Notes under the pieces: model-generated | Database searches by the model: none | The model's input: only the letters and a program-made list of their open reading frames with translations | Told to the model about the DNA's origin: nothing | NCBI GenBank assembly: GCA_016931575.1 | Contig: JAFGEO010000006.1 | Coordinates: 1-64,000, forward strand | Length of the DNA stretch: 64,000 nucleotides | Direction: 5' to 3' | Source of the DNA: Bacteroidales bacterium | GTDB taxonomy: Bacteria; Bacteroidota; Bacteroidia; Bacteroidales; UBA10428 | Shown here: positions 27,221 to 35,351 of the stretch, piece by piece | Numbering within the stretch: the first letter of the stretch is position 1 | Layout of the letters: each line of letters starts with the position of its first letter | Position numbers and translations under genes: made by a program

Positions 27221-27706
27221 TCAGATTAGGACTTCTGGTGAACCAATTAATTTCCTCAGAGCAATGCGACCCCGGTAAATATATACCTTCACCTGGCTTT
27301 CCGACAGGTTTGTTATATCAGCAATCTCATCGTATGAATAACCTTCATAGTCGCGCAACAGGATCACATTTCGTTGAATCTCCGGAATTTGGTCTAGAGC
27401 ACGATTCAGGTTGGCTTTAAGATCGAAAGGTTCATCCTGAGGGTGACTTGCCTTCGGATGGGCTTCTTCGATGTCAAGCGTTTTTCTATCTCTGCGCGTC
27501 TGGTCTATCATCGTATGATAAGCTGTTGTGAATAGGTAGGATCTCACCTTTGAAAAATTTATCCCCTCATGCTTTAGCCACAATTTTTCGTAGGTGTCCT
27601 GAATAATATCCTGAGCTGTGCTTTCATTCCGGATATTTTTCACAACAAAGCGAAATATCCGGTCGGCGTACTCATTTACAGCGTGATTATATTCGGCAAC
27701 TGTCAT
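27221..27706 (-). CDS. ECF RNA polymerase sigma factor
   Basis: This 161-residue extracytoplasmic-function sigma factor has region 2 at about residues 10-75 (ADRIFRFVVKNIRNESTAQD, then I-I-Q-D-T-Y-E-K-L-W and V-R-S-Y-L-F-T-T-A-Y-H). Region 4 is at about 105-158 (P-E-I-Q-R-N-V-I-L-L-R-D-Y-E-G-Y-S-Y-D-E-I, then L-S-E-S-Q-V-K-V-Y-I-Y-R-G-R). It directs transcription of a small set of envelope genes, beginning with its own operon if the upstream motif is real. It is the first gene of a three-gene unit with the anti-sigma factor and a beta-barrel protein. Confidence 0.93.
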   Translation of the reverse strand: MTVAEYNHAVNEYADRIFRFVVKNIRNESTAQDIIQDTYEKLWLKHEGINFSKVRSYLFTTAYHTMIDQTRRDRKTLDIEEAHPKASHPQDEPFDLKANLNRALDQIPEIQRNVILLRDYEGYSYDEIADITNLSESQVKVYIYRGRIALRKLIGSPEVLI

Positions 27707-27728
27707 AGCTTTTCTGATTCGTTCGTGG

Positions 27729-27755
27729 GACGCACTGCCTCGTTAAAAAGTTACA
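27729..27755 (-). promoter_or_regulatory. Candidate self-regulated ECF promoter
   Basis: On the minus strand TGTAAC (27750-27755) and CGTC (27729-27732) are 17 bp apart, ending 22 bases before the sigma gene ATG. A GTAAC -35 with a CGTC -10 is a common arrangement for autoregulated ECF promoters, so I read it as the operon's own target site. It is a short motif found by eye. Confidence 0.4.
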
Positions 27756-27844
27756 GGCTGTTCTGAATTTTTATAAAAATTTGTAAATAGTTAAGGGTAG
27801 AGAGGTGATGCATCAGGTCTTAAAAAATAAAACGCGGTAAAAAT

Positions 27845-28474
27845 TTACCTTGCAATTTCATAATTATCCCATCCACTGAATATACCTCCTTCAGGAACAA
27901 CCACCACCTGAAGATGGACTTCCATCGGAAAATAACTATCAATATCCTGGATATCGTATCCGTATCCCCAGCGGTTATCGATTGGGGCGAAATTCTCATT
28001 CATCATTACTACCAGGATGCGATCCATGGGTGTAGACCAGTCAATAGGATCCTGTTCCTGGCAGGAAGGCTCCCAGAAGGATGAAAGTGTTTGGCTGGCT
28101 GTGTAAATCCCCGGCGATGTGATGGGTATCATATCCCGATGGGGAAATTTTTCTTTCAGGGAATTGCCCTCGCATCCACCTTCCCACTGAAAGCCTGTCT
28201 GATAATAAACGGTGCGGTCATCCGGTTTGGAAATAACCGAGACACGATAATATACTACGCCATCTTTAAAATTAGCAGGTTTTGTCCAGTTGGAAGGCAG
28301 GCTGTCAGGATAGGAAAAGATGGAGAATCCCATATACTTATCATCAGCATCCGTGTTAACATGGGTAAAAATAACATCAATTAGCAGCATTTCCTGGTAT
28401 GAAGCCTTTTCGCATGATCCGCACAGAAGGAACAGGGGTAGAAAAGCCGTCAAAATCCGATATCTCATTTTCAA
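27845..28474 (-). CDS. Predicted lipoprotein of unknown function
   Basis: The 209-residue protein has a basic N-terminus, a hydrophobic core and a cysteine-terminated signal (LTAFLPLFLLCGSCEK), typical of Bacteroidota lipoproteins anchored at Cys21. The mature part has alternating strands with many Trp, Tyr and Asp residues (GFSIFSYPDSLPSNWTKP, VYYRVSVISKPDDRTVYYQT) and ends near FSGWDNYEIAR. I do not recognise a family. It looks like a small beta-sandwich exposed in the periplasm or on the surface. It is a single gene, separated by 138 bp from the ECF operon and by 261 bp from the TetR gene. Confidence 0.65.
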   Translation of the reverse strand: MKMRYRILTAFLPLFLLCGSCEKASYQEMLLIDVIFTHVNTDADDKYMGFSIFSYPDSLPSNWTKPANFKDGVVYYRVSVISKPDDRTVYYQTGFQWEGGCEGNSLKEKFPHRDMIPITSPGIYTASQTLSSFWEPSCQEQDPIDWSTPMDRILVVMMNENFAPIDNRWGYGYDIQDIDSYFPMEVHLQVVVVPEGGIFSGWDNYEIAR

Positions 28475-28595
28475 GTAGTTATATAGCGTTTATAAAATTA
28501 GGATTTGCTGAACTGTTTTCCAAAAGTTACGCCCGGCTTAAAAAATGACAATTATTGCTGAAAACATGTTTTTTATAAAAAAGATCACTTTTTTC

Positions 28596-28626
28596 TTGAC
28601 ATCGCTTTTTTCAGGTATTATATTTG
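28596..28626 (+). promoter_or_regulatory. Promoter of the TetR-led export operon
   Basis: TTG (28596-28598), a 20-bp spacer and TATATTTG (28619-28626) fit the Bacteroidota consensus exactly. The last bases of the -7 box are also the first bases of operator 1, so repressor binding would directly cover the promoter. Confidence 0.75.
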
Positions 28627-28643
28627 ACCGAACGTTCATTCAA
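28624..28643. promoter_or_regulatory. TetR operator 1
   Basis: TTGACCGAACGTTCATTCAA is an imperfect 20-bp palindrome (8 of 10 pairs match) with a perfect GAACGTTC core. It overlaps the -7 box. The same core recurs 61 bp downstream and nowhere else that I noticed nearby, pointing to the adjacent TetR protein as the binder. Confidence 0.7.
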
Positions 28644-28684
28644 AAACAAAACGGCGCGAAGTCTTTGTTTGCAAGGCCTTAAAA

Positions 28685-28704
28685 ATGACTGAACGTTCAA
28701 TCTA
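28685..28704. promoter_or_regulatory. TetR operator 2
   Basis: ATGACTGAACGTTCAATCTA shares TGAC-Y-GAACGTTCA-W-TC with operator 1. Centre-to-centre distance is 61 bp, close to six DNA turns, so two dimers could bind on nearly the same helix face. It lies in the leader, 31 bp before the TetR start codon. Confidence 0.7.
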
Positions 28705-28735
28705 AAAATGAACAAGATCATTTAATCTGTACAGC

Positions 28736-29326
28736 ATGTCACCAAGAACCGAAAAGCAGTTTGAAGAAATCAGGGAAGAGCGTAAGGCTCAGATAAAAAA
28801 AGTAGCTCTTGAGATCATTTATGAAGAGGGTTACGAAGGTACTTCAATAAGTAAAATTGCTAAACGTGCCGATATCTCTAAAGGGCTCTTATATAACTAT
28901 TATGAAAGCAAGGAGGAAATGATCAGGGAGATCATACTGGACGGTTTTAATCCTTTCCTGAAGGTTTTTGATCCGGATCATGATGGCGTATTAACTCCGG
29001 ATGAAGTCCGCTATTTCATCGATGAAATGTTCAATATTCTTAAATCGAACCTGAAATACTGGAGGCTCTATTTTTCTGTTATGTTGCAACCGCGGGTAAT
29101 GAGTCTGATTGCCGAGGATCTTCAAAACATGGTAGGAAGCATTTCAGGGATATTAATCAACTACCTCAGATGGAAGGGTACTAAGAATCCTGAAGTGGAA
29201 ATCAGGCTCATATTGGCCTTACTGGATGGCATTGCATTTCATTATCTGATGGATCCCAAGCATTTTCCCATTGAAGCCATCAAGGAACGTATCTACAAAT
29301 TGATTTTGCCTGAAAAAACCACATAG
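28736..29326 (+). CDS. TetR/AcrR family transcriptional regulator
   Basis: The 196-residue protein begins with the standard N-terminal DNA-binding helices: I-K-K-V-A-L-E-I-I-Y-E-E-G-Y-E-G-T-S-I-S-K-I-A-K-R-A, then D-I-S-K-G-L-L-Y-N-Y-Y-E-S-K-E-E-M. The rest is a divergent ligand-binding helical domain of normal length. Two operator palindromes upstream, one over the promoter, indicate autorepression. Because the export genes follow after 23 bp with small spacers, it probably represses the whole operon and is released by a lipophilic ligand. The ligand is unknown. Confidence 0.93.
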   Translation: MSPRTEKQFEEIREERKAQIKKVALEIIYEEGYEGTSISKIAKRADISKGLLYNYYESKEEMIREIILDGFNPFLKVFDPDHDGVLTPDEVRYFIDEMFNILKSNLKYWRLYFSVMLQPRVMSLIAEDLQNMVGSISGILINYLRWKGTKNPEVEIRLILALLDGIAFHYLMDPKHFPIEAIKERIYKLILPEKTT

Positions 29327-29349
29327 TATAAATTTTAATAGATGAAGCC

Positions 29350-30120
29350 ATGAATAAAAAAGTGTTGGTACAAGGGATCATACTCCTGACCGGCTTCCTG
29401 TTTACATCCAGTTTACAGGCACAAAATGCCACTGAAATTGTTAAGAGGGCTGATGCTAAAATGCGGGGTGAAAACTCCGGGGTCAGCGAGATGAGTATGC
29501 AAATTATCCGGCCAAAATGGACCCGGACAATCGAGTTTAAAATCTGGAGCAAGGGGACGGACAAATCTATGGTCCTGGTTACAGCTCCTGCGGAAGAGAA
29601 AGGGCAATCCTTTCTGAAAGTGGGGAACGAAATGTGGCGCTGGAGCCCTACGATCAACCGTACGATCAAGTTGCCACCCTCAATGCTTGCCCAGGGGTGG
29701 CTGGGATCTGACTATACTAATGATGATATGGTCAATCAGCGATCTATTGTTACTGATTATGAACATGAGATCATCGGAGAGGAGACGATTGAAGGTATGG
29801 GCTGCTACCTGATTGAGCTGACTCCCAGGGAAGATTCTCCTGCAGTCTGGGGAAAGGTCCTGTTCTGGATTACTCAATCAGACGATATAATTGTAAAATC
29901 TGAATATTTTGATGAGGATGAGGAATTGGTAAAAACGGAGACCGGAAGTGGCATGAGGGTTATGGACGGCAGGAAAATACTTACGGTTTATGAGATCCTT
30001 CCTGCAGATGAAGAGGATCAGAAGACGATCGTTACGCTTAAGAGCATAAAATTCAATGAATCCAGACCGGACAGCTTCTTTTCGATTCAGAAGATGAAGA
30101 ATTTAAGAGTGACCGACTGA
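29350..30120 (+). CDS. LolA-like outer-membrane lipoprotein-sorting protein (COG2834 type)
   Basis: The 256-residue periplasmic protein has a signal peptide ending S-S-L-Q-A-Q. The mature part matches the COG2834 family: A-T-E-I-V-K-R-A-D-A-K-M-R-G, M-S-M-Q-I-I-R-P-K-W-T-R, the long I-K-L-P-P-S-M-L loop, and D-Y-E-H-E-I-I-G-E-E-T-I-E-G-M-G-C-Y-L-I-E-L-T-P-R. This fold is an open beta-sheet half-barrel that carries a lipid chain, as LolA does for lipoproteins. Members of this family often sit beside MMPL/RND or FtsX-type exporters. Here it is the likely periplasmic shuttle between the permeases and the beta-barrel encoded downstream. Confidence 0.85.
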   Translation: MNKKVLVQGIILLTGFLFTSSLQAQNATEIVKRADAKMRGENSGVSEMSMQIIRPKWTRTIEFKIWSKGTDKSMVLVTAPAEEKGQSFLKVGNEMWRWSPTINRTIKLPPSMLAQGWLGSDYTNDDMVNQRSIVTDYEHEIIGEETIEGMGCYLIELTPREDSPAVWGKVLFWITQSDDIIVKSEYFDEDEELVKTETGSGMRVMDGRKILTVYEILPADEEDQKTIVTLKSIKFNESRPDSFFSIQKMKNLRVTD

Positions 30121-30135
30121 TAAAACCGTGAAACA

Positions 30136-31767
30136 ATGAAAGTAAATTATATAAAATTAGCCTGGCGGAATCTCTGGCGTAATAAAAGGAGAACAGTCAT
30201 AACCACTGCCTCAGTTCTATTCGCTGTCTTTTTCGCGCTGTTTATGCGATCATTCCAGCTTGGATTTTATGATCACATGATTAAAAATGCCATCGAGAAC
30301 TTCTCCGGATTTATCCAGGTCCAGCATGAGGACTTTATGGATGATCCTTCAATGAACAATGTTTTTGAGTACAATGATGAGTTCATTGGCAAGCTCAAAT
30401 CTACTGATGGGATCAAAGCGGTTGTTCCTCGTGTAGAGGGAGGTATTATGGGGTCGAGCGGGAATAAAACCAAAGTAGTTCTGGTTATGGGAATTGATCC
30501 TGTTGAGGAGAGGAAACTCTCAAATCCGGAGCATTTTATCGTGAAGTACCGATTCAGCAAAGAAGTGCTGGCAACATTAAACCTAAATACCTCCATTCCC
30601 ACAGATGTCCGGGAAAGATTACATTTTCTGGAGAACAGATCCTATACCAGCCTGGGAAGCCTGGCGGTCGATATGGATATTGATCCCGAAAAAAACAGTA
30701 AATATCTTCAAATAATCGGGGAATCTGGCAAAGTGGTCCGATATTGGCTGACGGATAAAGTTATTGCCCAATTGAAGGAAGATCCTTCCATTCCACAGGC
30801 CATTAAGGATTCGCTGAATTTTAAAAGAGATACTGCCTTTTCAAATCTAAAACATATTGCTGAGGCCCTGCATATTGACAGGCAGCAGCATAAGGTTGCA
30901 CTGGATAGAATTGCCGAACTGTCTGAAGTTACCGGGGAAGCTTTGGTTCAGGGAGATGACGGGGTACTCATAGCCGATAACCTGGCAAAATTCCTGAACC
31001 TGGATCTGGGGGATACACTGATTACCTATGGATATGGATTTCAGGATTATACGGCTGAGGGGACCTTTCGGGTGAAAGGATTCATCAAACTTCCCAATCC
31101 TGATTTAAATAATAAACTGGTCTATATGGATATCGAAAAGGCTCAGAAGATGTTCATGCTCGATATTGACGGGAAGAAGAGGATTACCACCCTGGCAATA
31201 AACCTGGATAATAACTCAGAGAAGAACCTGCATGCTTTCGAAGAGAAGATAGCAGGCATGTTGAATGATTCCTCTACTCTGGTCAGAAACTGGATGGATT
31301 TTAATCCGATCCTGCAACAACAGATAGAAAGTGATAACAAGTCTGGGCAGATATTTATGGGCTTATTATATTTCATAATCTTCTTCGGGATACTGGGGAC
31401 AGTAATGATGATGATCCATGAGCGTAAGCGGGAATTCGGAGTGCTGATAGCTGTTGGGATGCAGCGGACCCGCATTGCCATTACATTTATCTATGAGATG
31501 ATCCTGATGGGTCTCCTGGGGGTTTTCTCTGGAATCCTTGTCAGCCTGCCTTTCCTCCACTATTTTCATAACCATCCGGTTCGTCTTCGGGGCGATCTTG
31601 AACAGATGATGTACGATTATGGATTTGAACCGGTTATGCCCCTGATGTGGATAGATACCTATATGCTGTGGCAGGCCATTATTGTAGCAATGATGGTAGT
31701 TATGTCCTGCATTTATCCCTTGCGGAAAGTATATAAATTGAAGGCAATTGATGCCATCAGGTCATAA
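30136..31767 (+). CDS. FtsX/LolE-type ABC transporter permease 1
   Basis: The 543-residue inner-membrane protein has the MacB/LolC topology. An N-terminal amphipathic start (KLAWRNLWRNKRRTVITTAS) leads into TM1. A large periplasmic domain (residues about 45-410) follows, and then three C-terminal membrane helices (MGLLYFIIFFGILGTVMMMI, ILMGLLGVFSGILVSLPFL and AIIVAMMVVMSCIYPL). It ends in K-L-K-A-I-D-A-I-R-S, the coupling-helix tail that contacts the ATPase. The periplasmic domain is larger than in LolC, with an insert of helices around residues 160-270. It probably forms a heterodimer with the next permease. Confidence 0.88.
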   Translation: MKVNYIKLAWRNLWRNKRRTVITTASVLFAVFFALFMRSFQLGFYDHMIKNAIENFSGFIQVQHEDFMDDPSMNNVFEYNDEFIGKLKSTDGIKAVVPRVEGGIMGSSGNKTKVVLVMGIDPVEERKLSNPEHFIVKYRFSKEVLATLNLNTSIPTDVRERLHFLENRSYTSLGSLAVDMDIDPEKNSKYLQIIGESGKVVRYWLTDKVIAQLKEDPSIPQAIKDSLNFKRDTAFSNLKHIAEALHIDRQQHKVALDRIAELSEVTGEALVQGDDGVLIADNLAKFLNLDLGDTLITYGYGFQDYTAEGTFRVKGFIKLPNPDLNNKLVYMDIEKAQKMFMLDIDGKKRITTLAINLDNNSEKNLHAFEEKIAGMLNDSSTLVRNWMDFNPILQQQIESDNKSGQIFMGLLYFIIFFGILGTVMMMIHERKREFGVLIAVGMQRTRIAITFIYEMILMGLLGVFSGILVSLPFLHYFHNHPVRLRGDLEQMMYDYGFEPVMPLMWIDTYMLWQAIIVAMMVVMSCIYPLRKVYKLKAIDAIRS

Positions 31768-31784
31768 ATTTAAAGCATAAGATC

Positions 31785-33221
31785 ATGATACTATCATTAG
31801 GATGGAAAAATATTTGGCGTAATAAGACCAGGAGCCTGGTAGTTATAATCGCCGTCATGCTGGGAATCTTCGGTGGAGTTATGGCATCCGGCATTATGCA
31901 GGGCTGGATCGAGCAGCGTATACATACCAGCATATACAATGAAATTGCCCATGTTCAGATCCATGACTCTGCCTATATGGAAAACGAGGAACTGAAGAAT
32001 ATTATTAAGGATTATAATCAGGTTGAGGGGGTACTGGATACAATGAAAGGTGTTACTGCCTGGTCCCCAAGGGTAAAGCTGATGACTATGGCTGAAATCC
32101 CAACGAACGGTGCAATTGGAGGCCTCATCCTTCGGGGAGTAGATCCTGAAAAGGAAAAGAAGGTATGTGAGATCTATCGAAATATTGTCGCAGGTGACTT
32201 TCTGGAAGAAAGACCGGGGGTACCCTCAATCGTTTTGGGAAGCAAAGCTGCGGAAACCTTCAAACTGGTGAATTACCAGATTACACCCTCCAAATTGAAA
32301 GCGATCAATCCAGATGATTTTCCGGATGAAGTTATTGGAAAAGTAGAGAAGGGGACTCAGGATAACTTTGAGAATAAGAGAGATTTTGAGAAGGAACTCA
32401 GGCATATTCTGAGTAAGGATGAATACGATGAGTATGCAACCAAGCTGATGAAATATTTTGCTTACTATGAGCTTGGCAAGAAGATGTACATCTCCTTGCC
32501 AAGCAAAGGGGATAATGAGCTCATTTCAGGCAATTTCGCAGTAAAAGTGAATGGGATCTACGATACGGATAACGACATGTGGGACGGTATGAATGCTTAT
32601 GTCGATCGGCAAGCCATGAATAAAATCACAGGGCTTACCGATACTGAGGTCCATGAGATCGGGATCATCACTCCAGACAGGGAAACAGGGGTAAATGTTG
32701 CTAAAAATCTCGGGAAGTATTTGCCTGGGTATCACATTATGTCCTGGCGCGAAGCATCTCCTGAGATAGCCATGTATACCGATTTTAGTGCAGTAATGGC
32801 GTATATATACGTAGCTATCATATTGCTGGCCCTGGCCTTTGGAATCATTAACACCATGATGATGGCCGTGCTTGAAAGGATAAAGGAACTGGGGATGCTC
32901 ATGGCTATCGGGATGAATAAGAAGCGGGTGTTTGGGATGATCATGACTGAATCCGTTCTCCTGACCCTCACCGGGGCGATTTTCGGGATGGTTTTCAGTG
33001 GAATTATCCTGGGCATCCTGGGAAGGACCGGGCTGAATTTCGAAATGTTCAGTGAAGGCTTTGAAGCTATGGGCTATGCCTCGCTGATTTATCCCAAAGT
33101 CTCCGTGCTTGATTACCTGATCACTACCCTTCTGGTCATCATTACCGCAGTAATCTCGGCTATTTGGCCGGCAAGAAAGGCATTGAAACTCAATCCTGTT
33201 GAGGCATTGCGAACAGAATAG
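31785..33221 (+). CDS. FtsX/LolE-type ABC transporter permease 2
   Basis: The 478-residue permease has the same layout as its upstream neighbour. It opens with GWKNIWRNKTRSLVVIIAVM and a TM1 of M-L-G-I-F-G-G-V-M-A-S-G. The periplasmic domain spans residues about 40-345. Three membrane helices follow (VYVAIILLALAFGIINTMMM, ESVLLTLTGAIFGMVFSGII, and LLVIITAVISAIWP). The end is L-K-L-N-P-V-E-A-L-R-T-E. It is the partner subunit of the asymmetric permease pair, 17 bp after permease 1 and 29 bp before the ATPase gene. Confidence 0.88.
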   Translation: MILSLGWKNIWRNKTRSLVVIIAVMLGIFGGVMASGIMQGWIEQRIHTSIYNEIAHVQIHDSAYMENEELKNIIKDYNQVEGVLDTMKGVTAWSPRVKLMTMAEIPTNGAIGGLILRGVDPEKEKKVCEIYRNIVAGDFLEERPGVPSIVLGSKAAETFKLVNYQITPSKLKAINPDDFPDEVIGKVEKGTQDNFENKRDFEKELRHILSKDEYDEYATKLMKYFAYYELGKKMYISLPSKGDNELISGNFAVKVNGIYDTDNDMWDGMNAYVDRQAMNKITGLTDTEVHEIGIITPDRETGVNVAKNLGKYLPGYHIMSWREASPEIAMYTDFSAVMAYIYVAIILLALAFGIINTMMMAVLERIKELGMLMAIGMNKKRVFGMIMTESVLLTLTGAIFGMVFSGIILGILGRTGLNFEMFSEGFEAMGYASLIYPKVSVLDYLITTLLVIITAVISAIWPARKALKLNPVEALRTE

Positions 33222-33250
33222 TTATTGTAACGAATATAAATTATACGATC

Positions 33251-33937
33251 ATGAAAGTCATAGAAATCAGAAACGTCGAAAAAATATATAACGACTCAGA
33301 AGTTAAGGTTCATGCTGTCAATGGTGTAGACCTGTCATTTGACGAGGGCGAATTTGCAGCTATCGTCGGTCCGTCAGGTTCGGGAAAAACTACCCTGTTG
33401 AATATGCTCGGGGGACTCGATACACCAACGAAAGGAGAGATCTTCATTGGTGGGACCAATATAAGTACATTAAAAGGTTCAAAACTCATTGATTTCAGGT
33501 TGCATAACATTGGTTTTGTATTTCAGTCGTACAACCTGATTCCTGTTCTGACAGCGAGAGAAAATACCGAATTTGTTATGCAGATGCAAGGTGTTTCCAA
33601 AAAACTTCGCGATGTCAGGGTGGAGGAATTGCTTACCGCCGTGGGTCTGGGTGACCGTTTTGAAAGCCGGCCTTCCCGCCTGTCCGGAGGTCAGCAACAA
33701 AGGGTAGCCGTTGCCAGGGCATTGGCTTCCAAACCTAAATTTATCCACGCCGATGAACCAACGGCTAACCTGGATTCAAAATCGACTGAAAACCTTCTCG
33801 ATATCATGGAACAGCTAAATCGTGAGGAAAAAATCACCTTCATCTTTTCTACGCATGATGCCCGTGTTGTAAAGAAAGCGCACAGAGTAATAAGCCTTGA
33901 GGATGGAAAGATCCTTAAGGATGAGGTCAGAAAATGA
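33251..33937 (+). CDS. LolD/MacB-type ABC transporter ATPase
   Basis: The 228-residue ATP-binding subunit shows all ABC motifs: Walker A G-P-S-G-S-G-K-T-T-L-L-N-M-L-G-G (near residue 40), the Q-loop V-F-Q-S-Y-N-L-I-P-V, the signature L-S-G-G-Q-Q-Q-R-V-A-V-A-R-A-L-A (near 140), Walker B F-I-H-A-D-E-P-T-A-N-L-D, and the switch His in F-S-T-H-D-A-R-V. The length and sequence resemble LolD and MacB, which drive lipoprotein or substrate extraction into the periplasm without passing a channel through the membrane. Its two permeases precede it. Confidence 0.95.
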   Translation: MKVIEIRNVEKIYNDSEVKVHAVNGVDLSFDEGEFAAIVGPSGSGKTTLLNMLGGLDTPTKGEIFIGGTNISTLKGSKLIDFRLHNIGFVFQSYNLIPVLTARENTEFVMQMQGVSKKLRDVRVEELLTAVGLGDRFESRPSRLSGGQQQRVAVARALASKPKFIHADEPTANLDSKSTENLLDIMEQLNREEKITFIFSTHDARVVKKAHRVISLEDGKILKDEVRK

Positions 33938-34139
33938 TCCGGCTGATTACCGGGAGATTAAAAACCATGACTATAAAAGGATAAAGATGGAGGCTGAAAA
34001 ATTCCGGACCGGATTGCTGAACCTTACCATGAGCATGATCATTGTGGCCGGGATTGTCTTGATTTTGATCAATAACTTTAATGGCTCACCTGCTGTTTCT
34101 AAGAAATCAGTTCTTTCATCGAAACAATTAACAAAATGA
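33921..34139 (+). CDS. Small single-helix membrane protein in the export operon
   Basis: The 72-residue protein (ATG at 33921, though ATGs at 33897 and 33987 are also in frame) has a charged N-terminal segment and one hydrophobic helix (LNLTMSMIIVAGIVLILINN). A short polar periplasmic tail ends in Lys-rich residues. It overlaps the ATPase end by 17 bp, and its stop overlaps the next ATG (ATGA at 34136-34139). The coupled spacing is the best evidence that it is real. It could be a small subunit of the ABC complex; I do not recognise a family. Confidence 0.55.
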   Translation: MRSENDPADYREIKNHDYKRIKMEAEKFRTGLLNLTMSMIIVAGIVLILINNFNGSPAVSKKSVLSSKQLTK

Positions 34140-35350
34140 AAGCTATCCACAAACTTCTTTCCCTCTACCTATCCTTACTGACAGTAACTGCAATGGGTGG
34201 TGATAAGCTGGAGCTGTCCGGATACCTTTCCGAAATGCCTTCTGTTATCTGGAATACAGACAGCGCCTTGTGGCAGGGCCTGATCCATAACCGGCTCGAT
34301 TTGAAATGGTATCCTACCTCCTCCCTCTCGGTTTCTGTTCAAATGCGGAACCAATTGCATAATGGGGATATGGTACTGATGATGGACATAGAAAATGGAT
34401 TTAAAAGGGAGAATTATGCCTTACCTCTGACTTTTCATCAGGGCCTGGGCAGGAGCTATTTTCTCTCCATGGACATTGATCGGGCATGGGTTCAATATAC
34501 AAAAGACAAGCTGGAAATAAAGCTGGGTCGCCAACGCATCAATTGGGGGCAAAGCTTTGTCTGGAATCCCAATGACCTGTTTAACAGCTATAGTTTTTTT
34601 GATTTTGATTATCCTGAACGTCCGGGAGCGGATGCGGTACGGATGGTATATTATCCGAATTATAGTTCATCGCTGGATCTGGCTGCCAAAATCGACAGTG
34701 CAGGGAAGGTGGTAGGAGCCGGAATGTATCGCTTTACCATGTGGAATACTGAATTTCAGTTCCTGGGGGGATATTACAGCCGGGAATACAACGATTATAA
34801 TCCTACTACTTCTCTTCCTGTCGTTGTGGAGGAGAATGATATCGTTGGAGGTTTTGGCTTTTCAACCGGGATAAATAGTTTGAGTATCCGCGGCGAGACA
34901 TCCTATTTTCACTCTCTGCTGAAATACCAGGATAAAGAGAATTTGTTTCAGGTCAGCCTGGGCATGGATTATGTTACGGCAAAAAGTGTTTCCCTGATGG
35001 TTGAGTTCTTTTATCAAAATCAGGTGAACCTGTCCCTGACCTCTATGATGGGATCTGCCCAGGCAAGTCAGGATGTTAAGAGCCTGGCCTTTACAAAGTT
35101 TAATTACTTCGGACAACTGGCCTATCCCATTACTCCATTGCTGAGCGGGAGCCTTTCAGGCATGTATTTCTATGATGTTGATCTGAATGGTTTTTATGCA
35201 GGACCCAGCATGGTGTATTCGCTTTCGAATAATTTGAATCTTTCAGCCTTCTTCCAGTTTTTTGCCTTTAACTATGAAAATCTATACACCCTGGAGAGGG
35301 AATGGTCTAACCTGAATTATGCATTTCTTAGGCTGAAATGGAGTTTTTAG
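34136..35350 (+). CDS. Outer-membrane beta-barrel protein ending the TetR operon
   Basis: The 404-residue protein has a short signal peptide (SLYLSLLTVTAMGG). A long series of alternating strands follows, with the motif K-L-G-R-Q-R-I-N-W-G-Q-S-F-V-W-N-P-N-D-L-F-N (residues about 127-148). That G-R-Q-x-x-x-W-G then N-P-x-D-x-F-N pattern occurs in DUF1302-like and alginate-export-like porins. The last residues (FLRLKWSF) form a typical C-terminal beta-signal. It is the only outer-membrane component of the TetR operon and is therefore the probable exit or insertion site for what the ABC/LolA-like parts move. It is convergent with atpG with one base between the stop codons. Confidence 0.75.
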   Translation: MKAIHKLLSLYLSLLTVTAMGGDKLELSGYLSEMPSVIWNTDSALWQGLIHNRLDLKWYPTSSLSVSVQMRNQLHNGDMVLMMDIENGFKRENYALPLTFHQGLGRSYFLSMDIDRAWVQYTKDKLEIKLGRQRINWGQSFVWNPNDLFNSYSFFDFDYPERPGADAVRMVYYPNYSSSLDLAAKIDSAGKVVGAGMYRFTMWNTEFQFLGGYYSREYNDYNPTTSLPVVVEENDIVGGFGFSTGINSLSIRGETSYFHSLLKYQDKENLFQVSLGMDYVTAKSVSLMVEFFYQNQVNLSLTSMMGSAQASQDVKSLAFTKFNYFGQLAYPITPLLSGSLSGMYFYDVDLNGFYAGPSMVYSLSNNLNLSAFFQFFAFNYENLYTLEREWSNLNYAFLRLKWSF

Positions 35351-35351
35351 C

